Below the pieces are notes generated by a model. The model had not been told where the DNA came from. It made no database searches and saw only the letters and a list, made by a program, of their open reading frames with translations. Position numbers and translations under genes: made by a program. From the NCBI GenBank assembly GCA_046290675.1, contig JBKAHA010000001.1, positions 1,021,100-1,085,099 on the forward strand: DNA of 64,000 nucleotides, written 5' to 3'. Source of the DNA: Aureliella sp046290675 (lineage in GTDB: Bacteria > Planctomycetota > Planctomycetia > Pirellulales > Pirellulaceae). Positions 54,269-63,972 of the stretch are shown here, piece by piece (position 1 is the first letter of the stretch; each line of letters starts with the position of its first letter).

Positions 54269-54684
54269 TCTGCTGGAAAAGTCCCAAATTGCTGCGCCTT
54301 CGATGAGACGTTTGGCGGCCAATCAAACATCCCAGTCCCGCGTCCTTGCCTTGCCAAGTAACTTCGTCGAGAGAAAGCCAGCTATTCTGCGTTTTATGGG
54401 GCCGAGATGCTCATCAACGAAAGGATGCTCGACAGTTTTGAAATTCTTGGATCCTTGAATTCAATATTTGCGATAGGAAGCCGAATCTGCACAGTCTTCT
54501 CTTGGTTCGGAATCAGGGAATCGGATTGTCTTTGCGTTGTCGGGCGTCGATTCCTGCCGGCAACTGTAGGCCGTCGACTTGCATCAATGGCTATCCCCAA
54601 ACGCAAAACGCTGTAGGATTCCTAAATCCGTCTCGCACAACAAAAGATAAATCGTCTTCGATATAGATCTGAAAAGGCATTTTC
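54269..54684. other. Non-coding spacer
   Basis: About 416 bp before the ABC operon, probably holding its promoter. Short frames on both strands were not convincing. No repeat or hairpin stood out. Confidence 0.45.
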
Positions 54685-55578
54685 ATGCAGCTCGTAATTG
54701 AAAACCTCACCAAGACTTACGCTGGTGGCGTTCGTGCCCTGGATCAAGTTTCACTGACCATTCCCAAAGGTATGTACGGGCTCCTTGGTCCCAACGGAGC
54801 GGGTAAATCAACGCTCATGCGAACGATCTCGACTCTTCAAGAGCCGGACTCGGGGAGCATTGACCTGGATGGGCTAGACGTGCTGGGAGACAAGATGGCT
54901 GTGCGGCAAGTGCTCGGCTATTTGCCGCAAGAGTTTGGTGTTTACCCTAAGACTTCTGCTCGGGCGATGCTCGACCACATTGCGATCTTGAAGGGAATCA
55001 CCAATCGTGGCGAACGAAAAGATCGCGTTGAAGCGATGTTGGAACGCGTGAACCTTCGGCAGCATGCTCGCAAGGCAATCAGCACGTACTCCGGCGGGAT
55101 GAAACAACGATTCGGGATCGCTCAGGCACTGATCGGCGATCCGAAGCTGCTCATCGTGGACGAGCCAACTGCCGGCTTGGACCCGGGAGAACGGAACCGC
55201 TTCTACAACTTGCTGGCGGAAGTGGGAGAAAACATCATTGTGATCCTCTCCACGCACATCGTGCAGGACGTCAAAGAGCTGTGCACCCAAATGGCGATCA
55301 TCCATCAAGGAACGGTTCGGTTTGCGGGCGCTCCTGCCGAAGCTGAAGAGTCGCTGGCCGGAAAAATCTGGCAGAAGTCACTTAGCAAATCCGAACTTGA
55401 AGAATTGCGGAAGCAGCATCAGGTCATTTCAACCAAGTTAGTCGCCGGGCGCCCCCTGGTTCACATCCTCTGCGAACATGACCCTGGCGACGGTTTTCAA
55501 GGGGTACCTCCAGATCTGGAGGACGTATTCTTCACACGGATCCATGATCTAGCCTCGACTCCGATTGCCGCTGCCTAG
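54685..55578 (+). CDS. ABC transporter ATP-binding protein
   Basis: A 297-residue ATPase. Walker A is GPNGAGKST (34-42), the Q-loop follows at YLPQEFGVYP, the signature is YSGGMKQRFGIAQAL, Walker B is LLIVDEPTAGLDPGE and the switch His is in ILSTHIVQDV. A 60-residue C-terminal domain follows (residues about 230-297), as in the CcmA/LolD-type exporters of multidrug or lipoprotein kind. The permease-peptidase fusion follows 205 bases later and is its likely partner. Confidence 0.94.
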   Translation: MQLVIENLTKTYAGGVRALDQVSLTIPKGMYGLLGPNGAGKSTLMRTISTLQEPDSGSIDLDGLDVLGDKMAVRQVLGYLPQEFGVYPKTSARAMLDHIAILKGITNRGERKDRVEAMLERVNLRQHARKAISTYSGGMKQRFGIAQALIGDPKLLIVDEPTAGLDPGERNRFYNLLAEVGENIIVILSTHIVQDVKELCTQMAIIHQGTVRFAGAPAEAEESLAGKIWQKSLSKSELEELRKQHQVISTKLVAGRPLVHILCEHDPGDGFQGVPPDLEDVFFTRIHDLASTPIAAA

Positions 55579-55783
55579 GTATTCGCGGCCGCGTAGGTGA
55601 CTACAGCCACCAACTCGATCCGGCCACAAACTAAATCGGGCCAAATGCGGACATCGATTCATCACCTCTGTTGGATCACTCCCCACTTACCCGGGCATAT
55701 TGAAACATTGCACTGATTCGCAGTTTTTGCTGCGAACATCTTCAATCCCTCATCCGATTTGCTCACTTCTGCCAGAGATAGCC

Positions 55784-58700
55784 ATGTTCTCGTCGTTCTT
55801 TCGGTTTGAATTGAACTACTGGTTGCGGTCCATGATGGTCTATGTCTTTATGACCATCGTGTTCGTATTGGTTCTAGCTGCCACCAGTAGCGACAATGTC
55901 CAAGTTGGCGGATCGCTCGAGAATGCGAACCGCAATTCGCCGTACACGGTACAGATGATGTACGCGGCTTTGTCGATCATCTCCGTGGTGATGACAGCCG
56001 CGTTCGCAAATGGGGCTGCGTCGCGTGACTTTATGTACAACACACACCAGATCCTATTTACCAAGCCGATCAAGAAATTCTCGTATGTGATGGGGCGGTT
56101 TTGGGGCGCCGCCTTGGTAGCGATGGTTCCGATGATCGGAGTCTCACTTGGAATTCTGCTGGCCAAGCACGTTCCTTGGGTCGATTCCGAAAACTGGGGC
56201 CCTGTGTATTGGTCCGCTCACTTTTGGGGCGTCGTCGGTTTCGCGATCCCAAATGCCATCATCGTGTCGGCGTTAATCTTTGCTGTAGCGGTCTACACTC
56301 GTAGCACAATCACCGCTTTCATTGCCGCGATCATCTTGATCGTGGGCTCAGCCGTGGCTAGTAGCTTGGTCTCTGACCTGGATAATCGCACGCTGGCAGC
56401 CATGGTTGATCCCTTCGGCTCAACAGCAATCGAAGACACGACGCGTTACTGGACGGTAGCCGAGCGGAACACGCAGGTCGTCCCCCTGAGCGGGCTTCTG
56501 CTCGGGAATCGGATTCTTTGGTTGGCCATTAGCATGTCGGTGTTGGCGTTGGCTTACGCCAGGTTCTCGTTCGCCGAACGAGCCATTCGCAAGAGTCAAC
56601 AAAACGTGGCCAACAGCGGAGAAGCTTCCGCAGTCGCGCCCCAGGCTGGGACCGTTGCGATTCCGGCGGCCCAATTTAATCACAACTGGCAAGCTCGCGT
56701 GTCGCAGTTGTGGAGCCAGGTCAAAGTTGACTTTGTGGAAACAATCCGCAGCAACGTCTTCATCGTTCTCATGATGGTGACGATTCTGAACACCTCAGTT
56801 GCGGTTACATTCCAAGCGAGTGAAGGCTTTGGGCTCAGTTCGCTTCCAGTCACGTACAACATTGTCGACCTGATTCGCGGATCGATGTACGCGTTTCTGA
56901 TCGGCATCATCGCGTTTTACACGGGAGTCCTCGTCTGGAAAGAGCGAGATTCAAAGCTTGATGAAGTTTACGACGCACTTCCACAAAGTACCTGGACCAT
57001 TTTTCTGGGCAAGCTGATCTCCATGATGTGCATCGTGGCGATCGTGCTTTGGATTGGAGTTGTGGTTGGTATCACAGTCCAAGCTTTCAGCGGCTACACT
57101 CGCTTTCAACTTGGGCTCTACTTCACCGAGATCATGGTACTCGACCTGTTGTCCATGTTCTTCCTCGTGATGCTTTCGATGTTGGCCCACGTTGTTTCCC
57201 CCAATAAGTACATTGGCTACTTCTTGTTCATCATTCTGGTGATCGTCAATTCCTTTGGGTGGGCAATGCTCGACATCTCATCCGGCATGGTCAGCTACGG
57301 AGATCTACCCGGCTACATCTACTCGGATATGTTCGGCTACACGCCGTACACCTCAGCGCTGCGGGCGTTCGCCGTTTACTGGTTGCTCTTCTCGGCATTG
57401 ATTGCCATCGGCTGCATCCTTTATTGGCAGCGGGGCAAGGAGCGACACGTTGGTCAGCGTCTGCGAGCAGCAGTGCGAAACTTCCGAGGTGGTCTAGCCG
57501 GCGTCGGAGCATTGACGGCAGGTGCTTGGATTTTGTGTGCGTGCTGGGTGTTCTACAACACCATGATCCAAAACGAAATCATCAGCTCGGCTGATGCTCG
57601 CGAACGTCAGGGCACCTATGAAAAGCAGTTCAAGGAGGCTCACCAGAATCAGGCTCAGCCTCATGTCACCAAGGTCAAATACACCATTGACCTCTATCCA
57701 GAGCGGCGCGGGCTAAACTTCGTTGGTGAACAAGAGATTGTGAACCGAAGCGACCAGCCCATTACAGAGCTGTACCTGAATTACACCGACGGCATGGAGA
57801 CCGCTGTCGAAGTCGAAAATGCCACGCTCCAAGATGCTTACGAAGATTTGAACTACTACATCTTCAAGTTCGATCCACCGATGGAGCCAGAACAATCACT
57901 CACAATGAAGTACACCGTAAGCTATGAACCGGTTGGCTTCGAGGACTCAATCTCGCGGAACGACATCGTCTCCAATGGGACCTTCTTCAACAATACCATT
58001 GCACCCCAAATCGGTTACCAAAGCGGTGCTGAGCTGACGAGCAAAGGTGACCGGAAGGAAGAAGGCCTCTCCGAGATCCAAAGCTTAATGCCGACTCTGG
58101 ACCCCGAGGATCTAATGAACCGTAGGGAGACCTACATCTCCGGGGTCAACGAGTGGGTCGATGTCGAGACCACCATTAGCACCACCAACGATATCGCTGT
58201 CGCACCTGGTTCGCTCATCAAAAGATGGGAGGAAGACGGCCGAAATTACTTCCACTACAAAGTGGACCATCCGTCCCTGAACTTCTACTCGTTCATTTCG
58301 GCTGACTACAAGGTCCGCGCGAACACCTGGAATGGTATCGACATCGAGGTCTACTACCACCCGGAACACGAATGGAATGTCGATAACATGATGCGTTCCA
58401 TTCGAGATTCTCTGATCTACTACACGGAAAATTTCGGCCCGTACAAACACAAACAAGCTCGCATCATTGAGTTCCCGCGAATCGCCAGCTTTGCTCAAGC
58501 ATTCCCTGGCACCATGCCTTACTCCGAAGGCATCGGATTTATCGCAGACATTCAAGAGAAAGACGACATCGACATGGTCTACTATGTCGTCGCCCACGAG
58601 ATGGCTCACCAATGGTGGGCACACCAAGTGATTGGCTCCAACATGCAGGGCTCAACACTGCTGTCCGAAACCATGGCTCAGTATTCCGCGCTGATGGTGA

Positions 58701-59383
58701 TGGAGAAGACCTTCGGTCGCGACATCATGCGTAAATTCCTGCAGTACGAAATGGACAACTATCTCGCGTCACGGGGCAGTGAACAACTCAAAGAACGACC
58801 GCTCATCAAAGTTGAAGCTAGCCAAGGCTACATCCACTACCGCAAGGGAAGCTGTGCGATGTATTACCTGAAGGAGATGATCGGTGAGGACAAAATCAAT
58901 TCTGTGCTCAAAGGGCTTGTCGAACGGTTTGGCTACCAAGAACCGCCCTACCCAACCTCACTGGATTTAGTCGAAGGGCTTCGCGAAGTCACTCCACCGG
59001 ACCTTCAATATTTGCTGACCGACCTATTCGAAGAAATCACCTTGTTCTCCAACAGCACCGAAAGTGCGACCTACGAAGAGTTGCCTGACGGGAAATACAA
59101 GATCAAGCTCGACGTCGTTTGCAAGAAGTTCCGTGCGGATGCCAAAGGCAAGGAAACAGAGGTCGAGGTAGACGATTGGATTGAGATTGGAGCGTTTGCT
59201 CAACCGGAAGAAGGTCGACGCTACGGAAAGACTCTGTATCGAGAAAGAAAGAAAATGAAGGGCGCGACAAATTCATTTGAATTCATCACGGACGAACTAC
59301 CACATCGAGTCGGTATCGATCCGTTTGCCTTGCTCATCGACCGTGGTCCCAAAGATAACATGAAGAAGCCGTCCTCTAACTGA
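55784..59383 (+). CDS. ABC permease fused to an M1-family metallopeptidase
   Basis: A 1199-residue protein (ATG 55784). The first about 600 residues hold two blocks of six or so helices each with the ABC-2 permease look (for example MMVYVFMTIVFVLVLAATSS and LISMMCIVAIVLWIGVVVGI). The C-terminal part, from about 640, is an M1 aminopeptidase-like domain with the zinc motif HEMAHQWWAHQ (His938, Glu939, His942) and the third ligand in LLSETMAQYSAL (Glu962). Protein of this build is known in several phyla, with an adjacent ATPase; its substrate is unknown. An extension to 55700 adds no signal. Confidence 0.9.
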   Translation: MFSSFFRFELNYWLRSMMVYVFMTIVFVLVLAATSSDNVQVGGSLENANRNSPYTVQMMYAALSIISVVMTAAFANGAASRDFMYNTHQILFTKPIKKFSYVMGRFWGAALVAMVPMIGVSLGILLAKHVPWVDSENWGPVYWSAHFWGVVGFAIPNAIIVSALIFAVAVYTRSTITAFIAAIILIVGSAVASSLVSDLDNRTLAAMVDPFGSTAIEDTTRYWTVAERNTQVVPLSGLLLGNRILWLAISMSVLALAYARFSFAERAIRKSQQNVANSGEASAVAPQAGTVAIPAAQFNHNWQARVSQLWSQVKVDFVETIRSNVFIVLMMVTILNTSVAVTFQASEGFGLSSLPVTYNIVDLIRGSMYAFLIGIIAFYTGVLVWKERDSKLDEVYDALPQSTWTIFLGKLISMMCIVAIVLWIGVVVGITVQAFSGYTRFQLGLYFTEIMVLDLLSMFFLVMLSMLAHVVSPNKYIGYFLFIILVIVNSFGWAMLDISSGMVSYGDLPGYIYSDMFGYTPYTSALRAFAVYWLLFSALIAIGCILYWQRGKERHVGQRLRAAVRNFRGGLAGVGALTAGAWILCACWVFYNTMIQNEIISSADARERQGTYEKQFKEAHQNQAQPHVTKVKYTIDLYPERRGLNFVGEQEIVNRSDQPITELYLNYTDGMETAVEVENATLQDAYEDLNYYIFKFDPPMEPEQSLTMKYTVSYEPVGFEDSISRNDIVSNGTFFNNTIAPQIGYQSGAELTSKGDRKEEGLSEIQSLMPTLDPEDLMNRRETYISGVNEWVDVETTISTTNDIAVAPGSLIKRWEEDGRNYFHYKVDHPSLNFYSFISADYKVRANTWNGIDIEVYYHPEHEWNVDNMMRSIRDSLIYYTENFGPYKHKQARIIEFPRIASFAQAFPGTMPYSEGIGFIADIQEKDDIDMVYYVVAHEMAHQWWAHQVIGSNMQGSTLLSETMAQYSALMVMEKTFGRDIMRKFLQYEMDNYLASRGSEQLKERPLIKVEASQGYIHYRKGSCAMYYLKEMIGEDKINSVLKGLVERFGYQEPPYPTSLDLVEGLREVTPPDLQYLLTDLFEEITLFSNSTESATYEELPDGKYKIKLDVVCKKFRADAKGKETEVEVDDWIEIGAFAQPEEGRRYGKTLYRERKKMKGATNSFEFITDELPHRVGIDPFALLIDRGPKDNMKKPSSN

Positions 59384-59586
59384 TCTTCGCCATCGCGTTG
59401 ATATACAGGTTGGGAAATGCTGACAGACGCCGAAAGCAGCGTCCCGAAACTAGCATTCCCCTGAAGCTTTGATGCGGAAACGACCGCGTTGGCTCGGGTT
59501 TGCGGCATCACCGAGAACTCCATGCCACCGTATTGAGAAGAACTGACTTTCGGCATGCAGAATCGAAGCTTGCTCGACGGCAGAAG

Positions 59587-61548
59587 CTACATACGCTCCA
59601 CGACTCCGATCCCGAGCAAGCCGAGGCCTCGCTCCAGCACGCGCGATACGGTGTAACAGATCGCGAGACGGCTTCGCTTCAACTCCTCCGTTGGAGCACG
59701 CAATACATGGCACTGATCAAAAAAGCTCGCGTACTGCTTCGCCAGCGAGAATAGATAGCCGGCAAGCACGCTCGGGTAGTATTCGGCGACCATTTGATGC
59801 AAAGCGTCCTCGAACTGAATTAGCTGCAACGCCAAAGCTCTCTCGGCCGGCTCTTCGATCGATATCGAAAACTGGTCAATCGTCGCTTCATTCACGTCCT
59901 CTCCAGACTTGCGCAGGATCGCGCGAGTCCGAGCGTACATGTACTGAATGTACGCCGCGGTATCGCCTTCGAGTTGTACCATTTCATTGATGTCGAATTT
60001 GTAGTCGCTCGTTCGATTGTGCGAAAGATCGGCATACTTAATTGCGCCGATCCCCACCGTATTCGCGATATGTCTTCGCTCTTCTTCGGACAACTCCAAT
60101 CCAGCTTTGTCGATCCGCTCTGGATTGCAGACCACTTCGTAGGCTTTGTCGACAGCCTCATCTAGCAAGTGCTCTAGCCCCAGGACCGTACCGCTCCTTG
60201 TTTTGAACGGCCGCCCATCGGGCCCCAAAACCGTGCCAAAACTCACGTGCTGCAACTCCACCTGGTCATACCCCATTTCGCGTGCGGCAACAAACAACTT
60301 ATCGAAGTGCTCGCCCTGGCGATGATCGACGACGTACAGAATTGCATCCGGTCTAAAGTGTTCCATTCGATATTCGATGGTCGCCAAGTCGGTTGTCGAA
60401 TACAGGAATGCCCCATCCCGCTTGCGAATGATCATCGGAGCATCGAAGCCGTCGAGAAAGACGCAGATCGCCCCATTATCCTCTTTGGCCATGCCGCTGG
60501 CGATCATCCCCTCGACAACTTGCTCGAGCATTGGATGGTAAAAGCTCTCGCCAAGCGTGTGATCGAACTCGACATCGAGTCGCTGGTACACCGCTTCAAT
60601 TTCCGTGATCGAGATCGGCAGGAACTTCTTCCAGAGCTCTAGGTTTTCGGCGTCCCCTTCGTGTAGCTTGGCCGTTTCCTTTTGAGCCCTCGTCTCGATC
60701 TGTTCGTGCTGTTCTGCGATCGCGAGCAAATCGGCGTTGGACTCGACCGCGTCAATTTTGGATTTCAATCCGGCAAGATGATCCGTAGCGGATCGGACGG
60801 CCCGTTCAGCCGCTTTGACGGCCTTCTTCTGTTTCTTTACATCAGGATCAGGCGAGGCTTCACACTTTTCCACGTTTGCCTTCGCTGCGGCCAACTTGGC
60901 TTCTGCATCCGTAAGCTTTGGCTTGGCGCCTTGGTATCCGATGACTGCTTGAACAATTCGGTACAGTCGGCTGAGTTCTGCCACTGGCTGCGTTTCGAAG
61001 GCCGCGTCATCGCGAAAATTCTTGTAGCCATAGATGATCATCCCGAACTGCGTCCCCCAGTCCCCTAAATGATTATCCGATATCACCTGGTGTCCAAGAA
61101 ACCGCAACACGCGCGCAAGCGCATCACCAATCACCGTCGTCCGAATATGCCCGACATGCATTGGCTTGGCCACGTTCGGCGACGAGTAATCAATGACGTA
61201 GGTCTTAGGATCTTCGATTTGCCCAACGGCTGCACGCTCGTTCGCAGCAACCTGCTGCAGCTGTTGGCTGAGAAAGGTGTCCTTGAAACGCAAATTAATG
61301 AATCCGGGGCCAGCGATCTCCGGTGCCTCGCAGTAATCGGTGAGGTCAAGTCGCTCGAGCAACTCTGCGGCAATTTCCTGTGGCTTCTTCCCAAGGACCT
61401 TTGCCAGAGGCATGGCGATGTTCGCCTGGTAGTCGCCATGACGTGGATCTCTCGCAACAGCGATCCGTTGCGAGAAATCAGAAGCATCCTCGATCCATCC
61501 GTCCAACGCCGCGAAAAATCGGTCTTGAAGAATTTTGCTTAGTTGCAT
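59587..61548 (-). CDS. argS: Arginyl-tRNA synthetase
   Basis: A 653-residue class I synthetase charging tRNA-Arg. The HIGH motif appears as MHVGHIRTTVIGDAL (131-134) after YSSPNVAKP. The C-terminal anticodon-binding region has LAKQYASFFDQCHVL. Between about 205 and 290 is an added segment of helical, Lys/Ala/Glu-rich sequence (DAEAKLAAAKANVEKCE, KKQKKAVKAAERAVRSATDH), probably a coiled coil inserted in the catalytic domain. This makes the chain longer than E. coli ArgS (577). Stop at 59587 faces the convergent M1-fusion gene. Confidence 0.95.
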   Translation of the reverse strand: MQLSKILQDRFFAALDGWIEDASDFSQRIAVARDPRHGDYQANIAMPLAKVLGKKPQEIAAELLERLDLTDYCEAPEIAGPGFINLRFKDTFLSQQLQQVAANERAAVGQIEDPKTYVIDYSSPNVAKPMHVGHIRTTVIGDALARVLRFLGHQVISDNHLGDWGTQFGMIIYGYKNFRDDAAFETQPVAELSRLYRIVQAVIGYQGAKPKLTDAEAKLAAAKANVEKCEASPDPDVKKQKKAVKAAERAVRSATDHLAGLKSKIDAVESNADLLAIAEQHEQIETRAQKETAKLHEGDAENLELWKKFLPISITEIEAVYQRLDVEFDHTLGESFYHPMLEQVVEGMIASGMAKEDNGAICVFLDGFDAPMIIRKRDGAFLYSTTDLATIEYRMEHFRPDAILYVVDHRQGEHFDKLFVAAREMGYDQVELQHVSFGTVLGPDGRPFKTRSGTVLGLEHLLDEAVDKAYEVVCNPERIDKAGLELSEEERRHIANTVGIGAIKYADLSHNRTSDYKFDINEMVQLEGDTAAYIQYMYARTRAILRKSGEDVNEATIDQFSISIEEPAERALALQLIQFEDALHQMVAEYYPSVLAGYLFSLAKQYASFFDQCHVLRAPTEELKRSRLAICYTVSRVLERGLGLLGIGVVERM

Positions 61549-61843
61549 TCGTTCGAAGTTAGAAAGAAGCGAGCGTGTTGGAGCAATTTCGGCCGCTTTG
61601 ACTCTCCTGACACCAGTGGTGGCTAGAGCTCGACGGCCGAAATTCGACTTACAACACGTTATCTAAGTGAATGAAATAGGATCTCAACCGTGTTAGCTGA
61701 TCCCCCGGGAACACCAACGTTGCGGCCCCGAAGCTGGACCGAGGCCAAGGGAAGAAGGACTTGATCGAGGACGTGTTTTCCGAAAAGACTCACTGTCAAA
61801 GAAAACCTCAACGCAAATCTGCTTCAGGCGGTAGCCAAGCGAT

Positions 61844-62446
61844 CTATTCCTTCATCCGCGCCATCTTGGCCGAAGCACTTTCCACGATCTCAGAGATATC
61901 GACGTGCTTACTATCTGCCCAAAGGGACTCCAGATCGTAAAACTCTCTTGTTTCCTCGTCGAACAAATGGACCACGATGCTACCGTAATCCAATACGATC
62001 CAGCGGCTCTCTTCGTAGCCCGCAACGCTCATTCGCTGCTCGCCAAATTCATGCTTTAGAACTCGGTCGATCTCCTGCCCCATCGCCGAAAGCTGACGGC
62101 GGCTTGAACCCGAAGCGATAATAAAGAAGTCGAACAACGCCGTCTGACCGGTCAGATCAAGCAACATGATATCCTGGCCCCGGTTTTCAGCAGCCGCTTT
62201 GACCACGGCTCGTGCCAGGGTCAATGAGTGTTCGATCTGCTTATCCGAAACACGCCGCACCATGCGATCTGATTGAGGCAGGCTCTGTTGCTGTTCGGCC
62301 GCGGCATTACCGCCGTGCGTTTCTTCTTGGTTCTGGTCCTTGCCAGGGTCCGTGCTGTCCGAGTTCGTCATGGAGAGGGTCGAATTCCCTTGGGTTGGTG
62401 CTTCGAGCTCACGAGAGCCAAATAGTCGTTTTGCGATTGCGGGCAT
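61844..62446 (-). CDS. rsfS: Ribosomal silencing factor RsfS
   Basis: A 200-residue protein containing the RsfS (Iojap) domain from about 65 to 190. It binds ribosomal protein uL14 and blocks subunit joining when nutrients run low. Core blocks are ENRGQDIMLLDLTGQTALFD, FFIIASGSSRRQLSAMGQEI, GYEESRWIVLDYGSIVVHLF and REFYDLESLWAD. The first 64 residues are polar and disordered, longer than usual; a start at ATG 62371 would remove 25 of them. No nadD or rlmH neighbour is present. Confidence 0.93.
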   Translation of the reverse strand: MPAIAKRLFGSRELEAPTQGNSTLSMTNSDSTDPGKDQNQEETHGGNAAAEQQQSLPQSDRMVRRVSDKQIEHSLTLARAVVKAAAENRGQDIMLLDLTGQTALFDFFIIASGSSRRQLSAMGQEIDRVLKHEFGEQRMSVAGYEESRWIVLDYGSIVVHLFDEETREFYDLESLWADSKHVDISEIVESASAKMARMKE

Positions 62447-62495
62447 GAGTATAGACGATTTCGAGAAAACACGATATTGGAACGCGGTGGCCCCA

Positions 62496-62640
62496 CAGGG
62501 CCAATCAAAGTTTAAGGTTGGGAAGAATTCCTCCCCGTCGCTCAGGCTCCGACCCTCCGCAAATTCCTCGCGAAACTCGGAAACAGAGGGTTAGGTATTG
62601 AATTGCTACTCAACCCAGGTTCAAGCTTTGATTGCCCCTG
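62496..62640. mobile_element. MITE-like element, copy E, with 9-of-10 target-site duplication
   Basis: A 145-bp element begins CAGGGCCAATCAAAGTTTAA and ends with the inverted form TTCAAGCTTTGATTGCCCCTG. The flanks GGTGGCCCCA (62486-62495) and AGTGGCCCCA (62641-62650) differ at one base. The interior differs from all other copies. It lies in the 465-bp gap upstream of rsfS; the remainder (62641-62911) holds no gene. Confidence 0.85.
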
Positions 62641-62911
62641 AGTGGCCCCAGCCAAGGGGCAAGAGCAGGCGGCCGAGCCTGTCAAAAAAGGGCGACCATT
62701 AGCCCCGCCTAACGTCTTCCAAGCCAGCCATCATCATTTGATTCCCAACGAGTGGCCTTTAAGTTGCAAACAGCTCAGAGATTGCAGACCGCTCTACAGC
62801 GCCACAGGTTCGCTTAAGACACCGCGCCCGTGCGGTCTAGAGCGGTGCAGGGGAGGAGCCGTGCGAGGCTCTCGTCACGTCTTTTTCCGGCTGCAACGCA
62901 AATGAGCGCCG

Positions 62912-63972
62912 CTAGGGCGTCGAGGACTCGACAATAGTTAGTACTTGGTTTGCATCCACCGCGGCCAACGTTTGAGAGACTCCGCTCGGCCATGAAACGG
63001 TGAGGTCGACCGTCGTCGCATCGCCCACGCCCATGAATAGGTCCGTCTCGGATTGCGACAGATAACTGCCACCGCCGTAAACTTGCCGCACCACAGGATG
63101 CTGCCCCCAATGTCAGCGGACAACACGGCACCGATTCCGGACCTTGGACTCTCCGACCCAATGAGACGCACTCGCAGCCAGTTGCGGTCCTCTCCGTTGG
63201 CGTCAACCGTGCTCTCGTTTCGGTAAAGAGTCGGGCTGCGACTGATGCTGGAAGTCACCAAATCGGGCAACCCGTCATTGTTCCAATCCAGAGTCGCACA
63301 ACCGCGAGCAATTTCTTTCTCGCGAAACCTGGGATTCGGAATCATGCGTGCAAAGCGTTTCGCATCGACATTCTCGAGCAGAATCGGTACTTGATCCATC
63401 GTGCCGATCGACGGAGCGTACTCGACTCCCCCACACACAAAGAAAACGTCCTCGTCAGTATCCAAATCGAAATCCGCCGCGACGACGCCAAACGCAACTG
63501 AGGGCGGTACCTCTCGAGACAAGCCGAATTGGAACGAGCGGTACTCGTAGACTTCTCCCTCATTGGCATACAAGGCCATGTACTCGTGATCAAAATTCGT
63601 AACAAACAGATCAAACTGAGAATTTCGATCAGCGTCCAACAGTGCGATGCCCATACTTGCATTGGGAACACCTTGACTATCAACCGCAGCTCCGCAGAGA
63701 ACGGCATCATCGCTGTACCGAGCATCGTCCGTCTCTACAAACAAGGAGTTCGAACTCATATCGTTCGCAACATACAACCGGCCTCGGTCGTCTTCCGGAG
63801 ACGAACGAAACGACAATACTCCCAATCCCCGCCCCTCCTCGGCTTGCTGTAAATACGTGTCATCCCGACGGAAGGTACCGTCCGCGTCACCAAAGTAGAA
63901 CCAATCCGGCGAAGCCTCGAACTTGAGTGGGGGACAAACGTCTAGTGTTCGGATTGGAGACATGGGTAACAC
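62912..63972 (-). pseudogene. CRTAC1-type FG-GAP/ASPIC-UnbV protein, frameshifted and 5'-truncated
   Basis: A secreted calcium-binding-type protein of FG-GAP (VCBS) repeats ending in an ASPIC/UnbV domain. The frame from 63972 encodes YVANDMSSNSLFVE, ASMGIALLDADRNSQFDLFV and LDWNNDGLPDLVTSS, then the ASPIC start WLRVRLIGSESPRSGIGAVL. From there the correct reading continues in another frame as VVRQVYGGGSYLSQ and VDLTVSWPSGVSQT, ending at 62912. The switch lies at a run of five C (63104-63108); one more base restores the frame. The 5' end lacks the usual N-terminal region and merges into a repeat at the right edge. Confidence 0.8.

Noticed and set aside
54394..54616. Overlapping 69-70-residue frames on both strands
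   Set aside because: No ribosome site, no homology, and each is the shadow of the other.
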